Assembly (NCBI GenBank): GCA_002709505.1
Contig: PARB01000086.1
Location: 1 to 64,000 of the forward strand
Origin: Paracoccaceae bacterium
GTDB lineage: Bacteria; Pseudomonadota; Alphaproteobacteria; Rhizobiales; Stappiaceae
Length of the DNA: 64,000 nucleotides
Direction of reading: 5' to 3'
The position numbers and the translations under genes are program-made. The number at the start of each line of letters is the position of its first letter. The stretch's first letter is position 1. Of this stretch, positions 1 to 9,917 are shown piece by piece. The notes below the pieces were generated by a model, which was not told the origin of the DNA, searched no databases, and worked only from the letters and a program-made list of their open reading frames with translations.

Positions 1-66
1 CCGCCAGCGGCCGCGGAAGATCCGCCGGCCGGTGGCGAACAGCTGGATTGTCGCGTTGGGGGTCAT
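1..66 (-). CDS. Partial ABC transporter permease, DppC/OppC-like (N-terminus only)
   Basis: Only the first 22 codons are inside the window; the gene runs off the left edge. Its ATG (64-66) overlaps the stop of the preceding permease gene (63-65) as ATGA, so the two are probably translationally coupled. The visible start, MTPNATIQLF followed by an Arg-rich stretch, fits the short cytoplasmic tail before the first membrane helix of a DppC-type permease. In peptide/nickel-type ABC importers the second permease normally follows the DppB-type one directly. The family call rests on position, since no domain is visible. Confidence 0.6.
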   Translation of the reverse strand, partial: MTPNATIQLFATGRRIFRGRWR

Positions 67-1010
67 TTGAGCGATACCCTTGGGTCGAGCCATGCGTAGG
101 CCAGGTCGACGAGAAGATTGATGACCATGTAGAGGACCACGATGATCAGGATGACGCCCTGGATGACGGGATAGTCGCGGCGCAGGATCGACTGCACCAC
201 CAGCCGGCCGATGCCGGGCAGCGAGAACACGGTTTCCGTCACCACCGCCTCGGAGACCAGCGCCGCGAAGGTGAAGCCGAAGGCGGCGGCGACCGCGATC
301 AGCGCGTTGCGGAAGACGTGTTTGGTGGCGACCTTCCAGGGGGCAAGGCCCTTGGCGCGCGCGGTGCGCACATGGTCCTCGCGCTGCACGTCCAGCATCG
401 AGGCGCGCACCAGGCGGATGATCAGTGCTGCATTGGGCGCGGCCAGCGTGAAGCTCGGCAGCAGCAGGTAGCGCAGGTTCGCAAGGCCCCCTTCGTCGGA
501 GATCGAGGGGTAGCCGGACGACGGCAGCCAGCCGAGGCTCACCGAGAAGATCAGGATCAGGTAGAGGCCGAGCCAGAAGGTCGGCACGGAGGCAAACAGC
601 ATCGCGCCGCCGGAGGCGACCTGATCGACCCAGGTGCCGTGCCGGGTGGCCGAAACCACGCCGATCGGAACGCCGAGGATCACGATCCAGACCATCGTCA
701 TGACGGCGAGCAGGATGGAGGTTTCCGCGCCGTCGGCGATCACCGAGAGAACCGGGGTGCCGAAGAAGATCGATGTGCCGAGATCGCCCTGCAGGACGTT
801 GCCGAGCCAGTAGAGATACTGGAGGTAAAGGGGCGCATTGAGGCCCATTTCGCGCGTCAGCGCTTCGACCTCTTCCGGGGTTGCCGTGTCGCCGAGCAGG
901 ACGGCGGCGGGGTCGCCGGGAATAAGATGGACGAAGAGGAAGACGAGCAGGGATGCGGCAAGCAGCGTGGGAATGAGCGCCAGCAGTCTCCGCGTCGCAT
1001 ATCCGAGCAT
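63..1010 (-). CDS. ABC transporter permease, DppB/GsiC family
   Basis: A 315-residue inner-membrane permease of the peptide/nickel/opine ABC importer family, the usual length for DppB-like proteins. The N-terminus (MLGYATRRLLALIPTLL) is the typical first helix of this family. It is followed by the periplasmic segment containing LIPGDPA and then five further hydrophobic segments. The cytoplasmic coupling loop is recognisable around DHVRTARAKGLAPWKV (the EAA-type motif). Near the C-terminus, ETVFSLPGIGRLVVQSI matches the conserved region of these permeases. It lies 150 bp downstream of the substrate-binding protein gene on the same strand and overlaps the next permease. The substrate cannot be read from the sequence; di- or oligopeptides, opines and glycosides are all possible for the family. 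Confidence 0.93.
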   Translation of the reverse strand: MLGYATRRLLALIPTLLAASLLVFLFVHLIPGDPAAVLLGDTATPEEVEALTREMGLNAPLYLQYLYWLGNVLQGDLGTSIFFGTPVLSVIADGAETSILLAVMTMVWIVILGVPIGVVSATRHGTWVDQVASGGAMLFASVPTFWLGLYLILIFSVSLGWLPSSGYPSISDEGGLANLRYLLLPSFTLAAPNAALIIRLVRASMLDVQREDHVRTARAKGLAPWKVATKHVFRNALIAVAAAFGFTFAALVSEAVVTETVFSLPGIGRLVVQSILRRDYPVIQGVILIIVVLYMVINLLVDLAYAWLDPRVSLK

Positions 1011-1159
1011 GTCGACGGTCTTTCCGCGTTCAGGAGGGGTGGTTCAGGCAGTGTGCCGCGATTTTCAGCGCATGTCGCGGGGCGCAAAGGCCCCTCCCGC
1101 GCCTCGGTCCGTGAGGACCGGGCAGGCGGCGCGGGAGGGGCAGCCGGGAGGAAGCCGGC

Positions 1160-2701
1160 TTACTTGTCGACGTTCCAGAAGTGCGGCCAGATCAGGGTGG
1201 CTTCACCCAGGCCGGTCAGCTTCGTGGAGGCGATGTTGTAGGTGTAGACATCGCCCGTCTTCATCGTCGGGACCTGCTCGTAGATCAGGGCCTGGATTTC
1301 GCCCCACAGCTTCTGACGCTCGGCCGGGTCGGCGCTTTCGGTAAACTTCGCCTTGAGCGCGGCCTTCTCCGGGGTCGTCCACCAGCCCGGATAGTTGTCG
1401 TTCATCACCGAGATCAGGATCGGATCCGGAACGAAGCCGTGGTGGGTGAAGAACAGGTCCCACTGGTCCGGCTCGGCGCGCTTCTTGATCAGGGTGGCCC
1501 AGTCATAGACCTGAAGGTCGATGTTGAAGCCGGCCTGGGCGAGCTGCTTGGTGTAGACGATGGCCGTGTCGTAGTGGAACGGATAGTTGGTGGAGACCAT
1601 GAACTTGATGGGCTCGCCGTTGTATCCGGCTTCCTTGGCCAGCGAGCGGGCCGTGTCGGCGTCGCCCTTGGAGAAGTTCTCCGCACCCGCTTCCGTGTAC
1701 CAGACGTTGCCCTTGGGCAGGAACGAGCCGTTGGCGCGCCACAGCTTGTCCGGGCCGATGGCGACCTGAAGCGCCGGCACCTTGTCGATGGCGGTCTGGA
1801 TGGCACGGCGCAGCGCGAAGTTTTCCTTCAGCGGGCCGTCCTTGGAGTTCATGAAGACGAGGCCGAAGAGCGGGCCGCCGTTGACGATGGTGGTGACCTG
1901 CGGATTGGCGTCCAGATCGGCGAAGAGATCGCCGGGGATGCTTTCGGCATAGTCGTAGTCGCCGGACTGCAGGCCGCTGACGCGGGTGCCGACGTCGGGC
2001 ACGGGGATGAAGCGCAGCGCATCGAAGTTGGCCTTGCGCTCGCCGGCGTAGCCGTCGGCGGCACCGGAGGGCGAATCATAGTCGTCGAAGCGGACCAGCT
2101 CGACGTGACGGTTGGCCTGCCATTCGCCGAACTTGTAAGGGCCGGTGCCGATGTAGTTTTCCGGGGAAATCGGCGCCTTGCCGGCGTCGGCGACGACGGA
2201 GGCCGGATAGATCGCCGGACCGCCGTTGATGAAGGCCATCAGGTTCTTCCAGGGGCCGAACGGCTTGGTGAGGCGAATCGTGACTTCATGGTCGCCGGTC
2301 GCCTCGACGCTTTCCACGTTGGAAAACAGCAGCGAACCGCGCGATCCGTGCTCGCCCCAGCGCTTCAGCGAGGCAACGACGTCGGCCGAGGTCATGTCGG
2401 TGCCGTCGTGGAAGGTGACGTCCTTGCGCAGGGTGATGACGATGGTCTTGCCGTCGTCCTCGAGGCGATCGCTTTCGGCGAGCAAGGGCTGGGGTGCATT
2501 GCTGGCGTCGAAGGTGTAGAGACCTTCGAACATGTGATGTGCAATGGTCGTCGCCAGGTCCGAGGTGACCACGTGCTGGTCGAGGCTCGGCGGCTCGCCG
2601 ACGGTCGCGTAGCGCAGCGTCCCGCCGGCATAGGCAGTGCTCGCCATCGACGCGGCAAAGGCCGCAGCGAGAATGGTTTTAAGGGGTCTGTTCAGCTTCA
2701 T
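1160..2701 (-). CDS. Extracellular solute-binding protein, family 5 (peptide/opine type)
   Basis: A 513-residue periplasmic binding protein for the ABC importer downstream. I chose the ATG at 2701 because it has a strong GGGAGGAG Shine-Dalgarno just upstream and begins a clear Sec signal peptide (MKLNRPLKTILAAAFAAS, cleavage near AYA-G). An in-frame ATG 84 bp further upstream would bury the signal peptide. The mature protein starts with GGTLRYATVGEPPSLDQH, the standard opening of family-5 binding proteins, and has the DVTFHDGTDMTSADVV block typical of DppA/OppA proteins. It is divergent from ridA and the RpiR regulator, with near-identical 15-bp motifs in the shared control region. The ligand is unknown; RidA and RpiR neighbours suggest an amino acid derivative or amino sugar, by inference only. 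Confidence 0.93.
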   Translation of the reverse strand: MKLNRPLKTILAAAFAASMASTAYAGGTLRYATVGEPPSLDQHVVTSDLATTIAHHMFEGLYTFDASNAPQPLLAESDRLEDDGKTIVITLRKDVTFHDGTDMTSADVVASLKRWGEHGSRGSLLFSNVESVEATGDHEVTIRLTKPFGPWKNLMAFINGGPAIYPASVVADAGKAPISPENYIGTGPYKFGEWQANRHVELVRFDDYDSPSGAADGYAGERKANFDALRFIPVPDVGTRVSGLQSGDYDYAESIPGDLFADLDANPQVTTIVNGGPLFGLVFMNSKDGPLKENFALRRAIQTAIDKVPALQVAIGPDKLWRANGSFLPKGNVWYTEAGAENFSKGDADTARSLAKEAGYNGEPIKFMVSTNYPFHYDTAIVYTKQLAQAGFNIDLQVYDWATLIKKRAEPDQWDLFFTHHGFVPDPILISVMNDNYPGWWTTPEKAALKAKFTESADPAERQKLWGEIQALIYEQVPTMKTGDVYTYNIASTKLTGLGEATLIWPHFWNVDK

Positions 2702-2750
2702 GCCAGTCTCCTCCCAGATCGTTCGCATGCCGGATATCGGCCGGTCGATA

Positions 2751-2837
2751 TGAAAGAAATTTTCAGAAATGGCAGGAATTGTCAATTCCAGATTTGCATA
2801 TCACGTAAATGACGCTAATTTATGAAAGAAACTTACA
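2751..2837. promoter_or_regulatory. Two copies of a TGAAA-N5-TTTCA-like operator in a divergent promoter
   Basis: The 151-bp AT-rich gap between the binding-protein gene (minus) and ridA (plus) contains TGAAAGAAATTTTCA at 2751-2765 and TGAAAGAAACTTACA at 2823-2837. The first is a perfect 5-bp inverted repeat with a 5-nt spacer; the second differs at two positions. One copy lies 50-64 bp upstream of the binding-protein start and the other 16-30 bp upstream of the ridA start. This placement suggests one regulator controls both directions. The RpiR-family gene next to ridA is the natural candidate, by inference. Confidence 0.6.
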
Positions 2838-2852
2838 AAACGGAGCTGACGC

Positions 2853-3242
2853 ATGACCACTGGAATCACCCGATACGACACTGCCGATCTCGCAGCCGGC
2901 GGCACGCGCCGTCCTTTCGCCAAGGCGGTGCGCGCAGGGGATTTCGTCTATGTCTCCGGTCAGGTGCCGGCGGAAAAGGGCGAGATCATCACCGGGGGAA
3001 TCGTCGCGCAGACGGAAAAGGTGATGGAAAACATCATCGAGGTTCTGGCGCTGGCCGGCTGCACCCTTGAGCACGTCGTGAAGGTCAACGTCTGGCTCGA
3101 CGATGCCCGCGACTTCTCCAGCTTCAACGGCGTGTTCGAGCGCTATTTCATCGATCATCCGCCGGCACGCTCCACCGTCCAGTCGCCGCTGATGGTGGAT
3201 GCCAAGGTCGAGATGGACGTGATCGCCTACAAGCCGGAATAG
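2853..3242 (+). CDS. ridA: RidA/YjgF family enamine/imine deaminase
   Basis: A 129-residue protein of the Rid superfamily, the usual length for these trimeric enzymes. RidA proteins hydrolyse reactive enamine/imine intermediates released by PLP enzymes; some relatives are 2-aminomuconate deaminases. Family landmarks are present: GDFVYVSGQVP near residues 29-39, and the C-terminal PARSTVQ segment whose Arg binds the substrate carboxylate. It is divergent from the binding protein and 64 bp upstream of an RpiR-type regulator. A 3-hydroxyanthranilate dioxygenase gene follows on the same strand, which makes a 2-aminomuconate deaminase role possible. The sequence alone cannot separate that from generic RidA activity. 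Confidence 0.9.
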   Translation: MTTGITRYDTADLAAGGTRRPFAKAVRAGDFVYVSGQVPAEKGEIITGGIVAQTEKVMENIIEVLALAGCTLEHVVKVNVWLDDARDFSSFNGVFERYFIDHPPARSTVQSPLMVDAKVEMDVIAYKPE

Positions 3243-3306
3243 GCGCGGGCCGCACGGGACCCTATCCTGCGGGACGGGGAGATCGGGAAAGGCGAGGTCG
3301 GGGAAC

Positions 3307-4185
3307 GTGAGCAAGGTGATCGACATCATTGCCCAGTTGCGGGGCTTGAACGGGGCGTTGCCCAAGCGCGAGCAGCATGTCGCCGACTATGTGCTCGCCA
3401 ATCTGGAAACCATCGCCTACCAGCGCCAGAGCGAGATCGCCAAGGGGGCGGGGGTGTCGGACGCCACCGTCAACCGCTTCTGCCAGTCGCTCGGCTGCGA
3501 CGGGTTCAAGGAGTTCAAGATCCGTCTGGCGCAAAGCGTGGCGGTCAGCCTCCAGTATCTCGGCGGGCAGGGCAACGACCGCTCGCCTGCCGACCAGCTG
3601 GTCGCGCAGGTCTTCGGGGCGCTGGTCGACACGCTCAACACCGCCCGCTCGCAGCTCGACGGGGCAGCACTTCAATCGGCCATCGACATGCTAGCCGACG
3701 CGCGGCGGATCGTGTTCTTCGGCGTCGGCGGCGGCTCTGCCAATGTCGCGCGCGAGGGGGCGAATCGCTTCTTCCGCCTCGGTATTCCGGCGGAGGCCCA
3801 TGCCGACGGCTATCTGCAGCGGATGATTGCCTCGACGCTGGAACGCGGCGACGTGGTCTTTGCGGTCTCCGCCAGCGGCACGCCGGCGGAGCTGCTCGAC
3901 AGCGTCGCCATCGCGCGTCAGTACGGCGCGGCGACGATCAGCCTGACCAAGGCCGCCTCCGACCTGGCGCAAGCCTGCGACATCGCCATCGGGGTCGATC
4001 TGCCGGAGGATCACGACATCTACAAGCCGAGCGCCTCGCGGCTTGCCTATATCGCGATTGTCGACGTGCTGGCGGCGGGGGCCGCGCGGCGTCGGCCGGA
4101 GCGGGTCAAGGAATACCTGCGCCGCATCCGCACCTCGCTGGTGCCGCTGTCGACCGACGTCGGGCCCAAGCCCATCGGCGACTGA
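3307..4185 (+). CDS. MurR/RpiR family transcriptional regulator
   Basis: A 292-residue regulator starting at GTG 3307, with a purine-rich stretch (GAGGTCGGGG) before it. The N-terminal ~77 residues form the RpiR helix-turn-helix, including REQHVADYVLANLETI and the recognition-helix region SDATVNRFCQSLG. A C-terminal sugar-phosphate isomerase (SIS) fold follows, visible as RIVFFGVGGGSANVAREG and FAVSASGTPAELLD. SIS domains of this family bind phosphosugars or related ligands. It follows ridA with a 64-bp gap and may bind the TGAAA-N5-TTTCA-like sites between ridA and the binding-protein gene. Regulation of the peptide-type importer is the simplest reading but is inference. Confidence 0.92.
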   Translation: MSKVIDIIAQLRGLNGALPKREQHVADYVLANLETIAYQRQSEIAKGAGVSDATVNRFCQSLGCDGFKEFKIRLAQSVAVSLQYLGGQGNDRSPADQLVAQVFGALVDTLNTARSQLDGAALQSAIDMLADARRIVFFGVGGGSANVAREGANRFFRLGIPAEAHADGYLQRMIASTLERGDVVFAVSASGTPAELLDSVAIARQYGAATISLTKAASDLAQACDIAIGVDLPEDHDIYKPSASRLAYIAIVDVLAAGAARRRPERVKEYLRRIRTSLVPLSTDVGPKPIGD

Positions 4186-4250
4186 CGCGCGCCGCCGACG
4201 GCCGCGTCGGCTATCGGCTTTCGTGATACCCGCTTTACTGAATGCTATTT

Positions 4251-4266
4251 GATTGAAATATCAATC
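4251..4266. promoter_or_regulatory. Palindrome GATTGA-AATA-TCAATC upstream of the dioxygenase gene
   Basis: A perfect 6-bp inverted repeat with a 4-nt spacer, in an AT-rich island of an otherwise GC-rich 178-bp gap between the RpiR gene and the 3-hydroxyanthranilate dioxygenase gene. It ends 97 bp before the dioxygenase ATG, a plausible operator position. The core differs from the FNR consensus TTGAT-N4-ATCAA. The binding protein is unknown. Confidence 0.5.
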
Positions 4267-4279
4267 TGCCGTCTCCTGA

Positions 4280-4906
<627 letters not shown>

Positions 4907-4966
4907 GCACGCAGGGCGCCCGGTCGCGGCGCCGCTTCGCTCTTTTCACCATCATCAACAACGTGA

Positions 4967-6004
<1,038 letters not shown>

Positions 6005-6095
6005 GTCCCGGCCCGACACCCGCAACCCCGCATCCGGACGGTCAGGGCCCGAGGGCCTTGCGGTCCGGGTGCGCGGCGTGGATGGATAACGCGCG

Positions 6096-6668
6096 ATGCT
6101 CTACAGGATCTCCGCCTTCTGGGCGCGGTGCGAAATCGCGCTGGCGGCCGCCCTTGCCGCCACGATCACCGGGCTGATCCTTCTCAATGTGGTCACCCGG
6201 TCCGCCCATATGGCGATCTACTGGATCGACGAGACGGCGATCACCGCCATGGTCTGGATGACGTTTCTGGCCGGCTCCGCCGCCGTCCACCGGCGCTCCG
6301 GCGTCGCCGTGACGCTTGTCTACGACATGCTCTCGCCGCGGGTCGCGCGCTGGTGGCGGCTTGGCCTCGATGTCGTGACGGTCGTCTTCGCCGTCGCGAT
6401 GATCCGGTTCTGCCTGCTGTGGTTCGATCCGCTCGCGCTTTATGCCGCCGGCTTCGACACCCTGGCCTTCCAGGGCGAGACCTTCAATTTCATCTATGCC
6501 GAGCCGACGGTGACGCTCGGCATTCGCAAGGCCTGGGTCTGGTCCATCATGATCGTCTTCACCTTCGGACTGACGCTGCATGCCGCGTCCAACCTCGTTG
6601 CGAGCCTTTGCGTGCTCGCCGGCGGTGACGATCCGCAGGCGGACGCCGACGCGGGGACACGTGCATGA
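6096..6668 (+). CDS. TRAP transporter small permease, DctQ family
   Basis: A 190-residue inner-membrane protein with four predicted helices (roughly residues 13-35, 42-65, 90-112 and 145-172), the usual DctQ topology. The WIDETAITAMVWMTFLAGSAA segment includes the conserved W-x-E-E/D-like region of small TRAP subunits. It starts 91 bp after the binding-protein gene. Its stop (6666-6668) overlaps the ATG of the large permease (6665) as ATGA, indicating coupled translation. It would form the membrane complex with DctM and take substrate from the upstream DctP protein. Confidence 0.9.
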   Translation: MLYRISAFWARCEIALAAALAATITGLILLNVVTRSAHMAIYWIDETAITAMVWMTFLAGSAAVHRRSGVAVTLVYDMLSPRVARWWRLGLDVVTVVFAVAMIRFCLLWFDPLALYAAGFDTLAFQGETFNFIYAEPTVTLGIRKAWVWSIMIVFTFGLTLHAASNLVASLCVLAGGDDPQADADAGTRA

Positions 6669-7923
6669 CGGCGATCGTCTTTCTTCTTCTGCTGTTCGGC
6701 GCGGTGCCCATCGCGCTGGTGCTGGCGCTGTCTGCAATCTGGTACATCCAGGCGAGCGGCAACGAGGTGCTCTACGCAAGCTTCGCCCAGCAGCTCTATT
6801 CCGGGATCGAGAGCTACGGACTGCTGGCGATCCCGCTGTTCATGCTCACCGGCGAACTGATGAACGAGGGCGGGCTGACCCGGCGGCTGATCCAGGCGGC
6901 GCGCGTCTTCGTCGGCGGGTTTCGCGGCGGGCTTGCCTATATCAACCTGCTCGCCAACATGTTCATGGCCGCGATCATCGGCTCGGCCGCCTCGCAGATC
7001 GCGGTGATGGCCCGTGCCATGGTGCCGGCGATGGAGGCGGAGGGCTACCGCCGCGATTTCGCCGCCGCTACGACGGCGGCCGGCGGCCTGCTGTCGCCAA
7101 TCATTCCGCCGTCCATGCTCTTCGTGATCTACGGTGTTCTGGCGCAGATCCCCATCGGCGACATGTTCATGGCCGGCATCATTCCCGGCCTGATGCTGTC
7201 GGCGTCCTTCTTCGTGATCATCGCGCTTGTCGGTCTGACGCAGTCGTTTCCCAAGGGCAAGTGGATGAACCGCAGCGAGGCGCTGGCAGCCCTGCGCGAC
7301 TGCCTTCCGGCGGCGCTCATTCCCGTCGCCATTGTCGGCGGCATCCTGCTCGGGGTGGCGACGCCGACGGAATCGGCCGCCGTCGCCTCGCTGATCGCCT
7401 TCCTGATCGGGCGGTTCATCTACCGGGATCTCAAGATCACCCGGCTCGGCGCCCTGTTCGTGCGCACCGCGACCAGCTCCAGCCTGGTGATCTTCCTGAT
7501 CGCCGCCGCCAATGTGTTCGGCTGGGTGATCATCTACGAGGCGCTGCCGCAGAAGCTCGCGGGCCAGATCACGTCGATCACCTCGATCCCTCCGTCTTCC
7601 TCTTGATCGTCAACCTGTCGCTCTTCGTCATCGGCATGGTGATCGACGGCATCGCCGCACTGATCCTGGTGGTGCCGATCCTGCTGCCGATCGCGCAGAT
7701 GCATTACGACATCGATCCGTTCCAGTTCGGCGTGATCGTCTGCCTCAACCTGGTGCTCGGCCTTTTGACGCCGCCGGTCGGCGCTGGGCTCTATATCGCC
7801 TCGGCGATGAGCGGCACGCCGCCGATGCAGATCGTGCGCGCGCTCTATCCGTTCCTGATCGCGGTGGCGCTGATCCTGGTGCTGTTGAGCTGGGCGCCGA
7901 TCCTGACGACGGCGCTGATCTGA
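6665..7923 (+). pseudogene. TRAP transporter large permease, DctM family, frameshifted near 7585
   Basis: The reading frame from ATG 6665 encodes DctM helices (for example AIPLFMLTGELMNEGGLTRR and LLSPIIPPSMLFVIYG) but stops at TGA 7604-7606 after 313 codons. The missing C-terminal ~110 residues (from DPSVFLLIVNLSLFVIGM to the end at 7923) continue in another frame. The family is normally about 425 residues. Restoring one base in the run around 7585 (CTCGATCCC to CTCGGATCCC) would rejoin the frames as TSDPSVFLLIVNL, giving about 420 residues. So one base has been lost, either truly or through a sequencing error. The truncated protein would lack the last helices and is unlikely to transport. 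The rest of the operon shows no decay, which suggests a recent mutation or an assembly error. Confidence 0.88.
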
Positions 7924-7948
7924 CGGGAACGGCGCTCGCCCCGCGCTG

Positions 7949-8902
7949 TTACAGCGTTGCGGCGACCGCCCGCAATTCGTCGAGGAAGAAGGCGGCCGCC
8001 GGTGTCAGGCCCTTGGTCTTGCGGTAGGAGACACCCACGGGGCCGATGGGAATCGGCACGTCCCAGGGCACGCGTGCCAGGATACCGGCTGCGATATCCT
8101 GTTCCACCACGTGATTGGGCAGGATGCCGATCATCGTCGAGGTGGCGAGCAGGCTGCGGTTGGCGAGGAAGGACACCGATTCCACCGCGTTGATCGGCGA
8201 GCTCAGGCCGTGGTCGAGGAACACCAGATCGATCTGGCGCCTGAGCGTCGTTTCCGGCGGCGGCAGGATCCAGCCATAATCCATCATGTCCTGGAAGGTG
8301 ACGCGCTTGCGCCCTTGCAGCGGGTGGCTCATGCCGGTGACGGCGATGACCTTTTCCTCGTAGAGGCGCTCCTGCAGCAGTTCGTCGCGGTGGCGATGGG
8401 TCGGCAGCCGTCCGACGACGAGATCGACCTCGCCTGAGCGCAGCGCCGGCATCAGCACCTCGTTGGTGCCTTCCTGGATCTTGATCGACAGGCCCGGCTT
8501 TTGCGCCAGCACCCGGGCGATGGTCTTGGGCAGGAGCAGCGCGGAGGCGGCGAGCAGCGTGCCGATGACGATGCGCCCGCTCGATCCTTCCGCCAGATCG
8601 TCCAGTTCCTGCGCGGCGTGGGAAATCTGCGCGAAGATCAGCTTGCCGTGGCGCGCCAGCGCCTCGCCGTAGATCGTCGGCACCACGCCCCGGTTGGTGC
8701 GCTCGAACAGGAGCACGCCGAAGTCGGCTTCCAGATCCTTGATCAGCTTGGTGGCGGCGGGCTGCGACAGGTTCAGCTCGCGCGCGGCATGGAGAATGCT
8801 GTTGTGGCGCTCGACCGCGACCAGCAGGCGCAGCTGCTTGAGCTTGAGGCGGGTCAGGATCCGCTCGACGATGCGGACGTGCTTCTGGTTCGGTTCGCTC
8901 AT
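7949..8902 (-). CDS. LysR family transcriptional regulator
   Basis: A 317-residue regulator of normal LysR length. The N-terminal winged helix-turn-helix is clear: LKQLRLLVAVERHNSI followed by NLSQPAATKLIKDLE near residues 44-58. A co-inducer-binding domain follows (GRIVIGTL, EVDLVVGRLPTH). The protein resembles GbpR/PcaQ-like regulators that control sugar or aromatic-acid uptake genes. It is convergent with the TRAP operon and upstream genes on the minus strand include nadX, 69 bp away. A TATC-N9-GATA site lies in the nadX/molybdenum hydroxylase promoter region and could be its target. Effector and regulon are inferred, not shown. Confidence 0.92.
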   Translation of the reverse strand: MSEPNQKHVRIVERILTRLKLKQLRLLVAVERHNSILHAARELNLSQPAATKLIKDLEADFGVLLFERTNRGVVPTIYGEALARHGKLIFAQISHAAQELDDLAEGSSGRIVIGTLLAASALLLPKTIARVLAQKPGLSIKIQEGTNEVLMPALRSGEVDLVVGRLPTHRHRDELLQERLYEEKVIAVTGMSHPLQGRKRVTFQDMMDYGWILPPPETTLRRQIDLVFLDHGLSSPINAVESVSFLANRSLLATSTMIGILPNHVVEQDIAAGILARVPWDVPIPIGPVGVSYRKTKGLTPAAAFFLDELRAVAATL

Positions 8903-8971
8903 CGCAGCGTCTTCAGTGTTGTGCCGGGAGCCGGGATGGCGGGACAGCGCGCACAGCCATAGCCCAACGGA

Positions 8972-9772
8972 TCAGGCAATGCGAATGGCGTCTTCAAGCC
9001 GCGCCAGCGTGTCGACCATGCTCATCGCGGTCAAGGCGGAGGATTTCGGATTGTCCGGCATGGCGCGGCCGGAAATCTGGATGGCGAAGGAGCCGAAGGC
9101 GCCCTCGACGGCAAGCTCGTGCCGGTTCTCGCGACACGCGGGATCGGAAATCAGCTCGACCTCGGTCTCGTCGAAGCCGATCCCGGCAAGCGCGATGCTC
9201 GCCGTGACATTGGCGTTCTTGGGATAAAGCGCCGCCGCCTGACGGGCGGTGCCGCGAAAATGCACCTGCGCCTCGCTTTGCGCGTCGAGGTCGATCCGCT
9301 CTTCCGCCGGCGTACCGCGCCAGCTCGCGGGCGGCTTGCGGCCCCGGTAGATCACGCGGGTCAATCCGCCCTGACGCGCCGCGCTCAGGATATCGAGGCC
9401 GCCGATCGCGCCCGACACGATCCGGAGCGCAGTCCCGCCGCGCCGGGCGGCCTCGCTCAGGTTGCGGTAGAGATCCGCGTCGGCGAGGGCCCCGGCGGAG
9501 ACGCTGTAGAGATCGATGCCGGCTGCCAGAATATCGGGTCCGTGCTCGCGCAGGCCGGCATGGCCGGCGCAGTCGAGCACCAGGTCGGGACGCTGCGGCA
9601 GATCGCCCACACTGTCGGCGATCGCAATCGCGCCGGGCGCGCAGGCGCGGGCATCCTCCAGCCGTCCGGCACGCCCGATGATGCCGCACAGGGTCACAGT
9701 GTCCCGCTCGGCGATCGCCGTCATGACATATCGGGCAATTGCGCCATAACCGATGATGGCGACATGTTTCAT
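8972..9772 (-). CDS. nadX: L-aspartate dehydrogenase family protein
   Basis: A 266-residue NAD(P)-dependent dehydrogenase matching the NadX/AspDH family in length and layout. The Rossmann motif is at the start (HVAIIGYGAIARYV). SVSAGALADADLY and RIVSGAIGGLDIL form the middle of the fold, PKNANVTASIALAG is the family signature, and the RENRHEL segment carries the His of the active site. The reaction interconverts L-aspartate and iminoaspartate/oxaloacetate plus ammonia. Iminoaspartate feeds quinolinate and NAD synthesis. The ATG at 9772 has a GGAGCTGCCC ribosome-binding site. It diverges from an orphan molybdenum hydroxylase. With a 3-hydroxyanthranilate dioxygenase nearby, two enzymes around quinolinate/aspartate chemistry occur within 6 kb, though a shared pathway is not demonstrated. 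Confidence 0.9.
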   Translation of the reverse strand: MKHVAIIGYGAIARYVMTAIAERDTVTLCGIIGRAGRLEDARACAPGAIAIADSVGDLPQRPDLVLDCAGHAGLREHGPDILAAGIDLYSVSAGALADADLYRNLSEAARRGGTALRIVSGAIGGLDILSAARQGGLTRVIYRGRKPPASWRGTPAEERIDLDAQSEAQVHFRGTARQAAALYPKNANVTASIALAGIGFDETEVELISDPACRENRHELAVEGAFGSFAIQISGRAMPDNPKSSALTAMSMVDTLARLEDAIRIA

Positions 9773-9830
9773 GGGCAGCTCCAGTCAGGTCTCGACGCTT
9801 GCGATTTTGCGCCAATCCGCGCGCTCCAGT

Positions 9831-9847
9831 TATCCAATTTCCAGATA
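9831..9847. promoter_or_regulatory. Candidate LysR box TATC-N9-GATA
   Basis: TATC-CAATTTCCA-GATA lies in the 145-bp divergent promoter between nadX (start 9772, minus) and the molybdenum hydroxylase gene (start 9918, plus). The symmetry and spacing fit the T-N11-A class of LysR-type sites, and a LysR gene is encoded just downstream of nadX. Assignment of that regulator to this site is inference. Confidence 0.5.
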
Positions 9848-9917
9848 GCAGGTTTGAAACACAGTATTTGCCGCGATATCTGATTGCCGCCACTGTCGGC
9901 TCGAATTCCCGAAGGGC

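Noticed and set aside
1160-2785. Upstream start for the family-5 binding protein
   Set aside because: ATG 2701 has a strong ribosome-binding site and begins the signal peptide. The longer start would place 28 residues before it and run into the operator region.
4251-4266. FNR site upstream of the 3-hydroxyanthranilate dioxygenase gene
   Set aside because: The palindrome is GATTGA-N4-TCAATC; the FNR halves TTGAT and ATCAA are present only with a 6-nt spacing, not the required 4.
7580-7606. Programmed frameshifting in the DctM-like gene
   Set aside because: No slippery heptamer or downstream stem-loop is evident at the junction, and DctM genes are not known to use recoding. A single-base loss or sequencing error is simpler.
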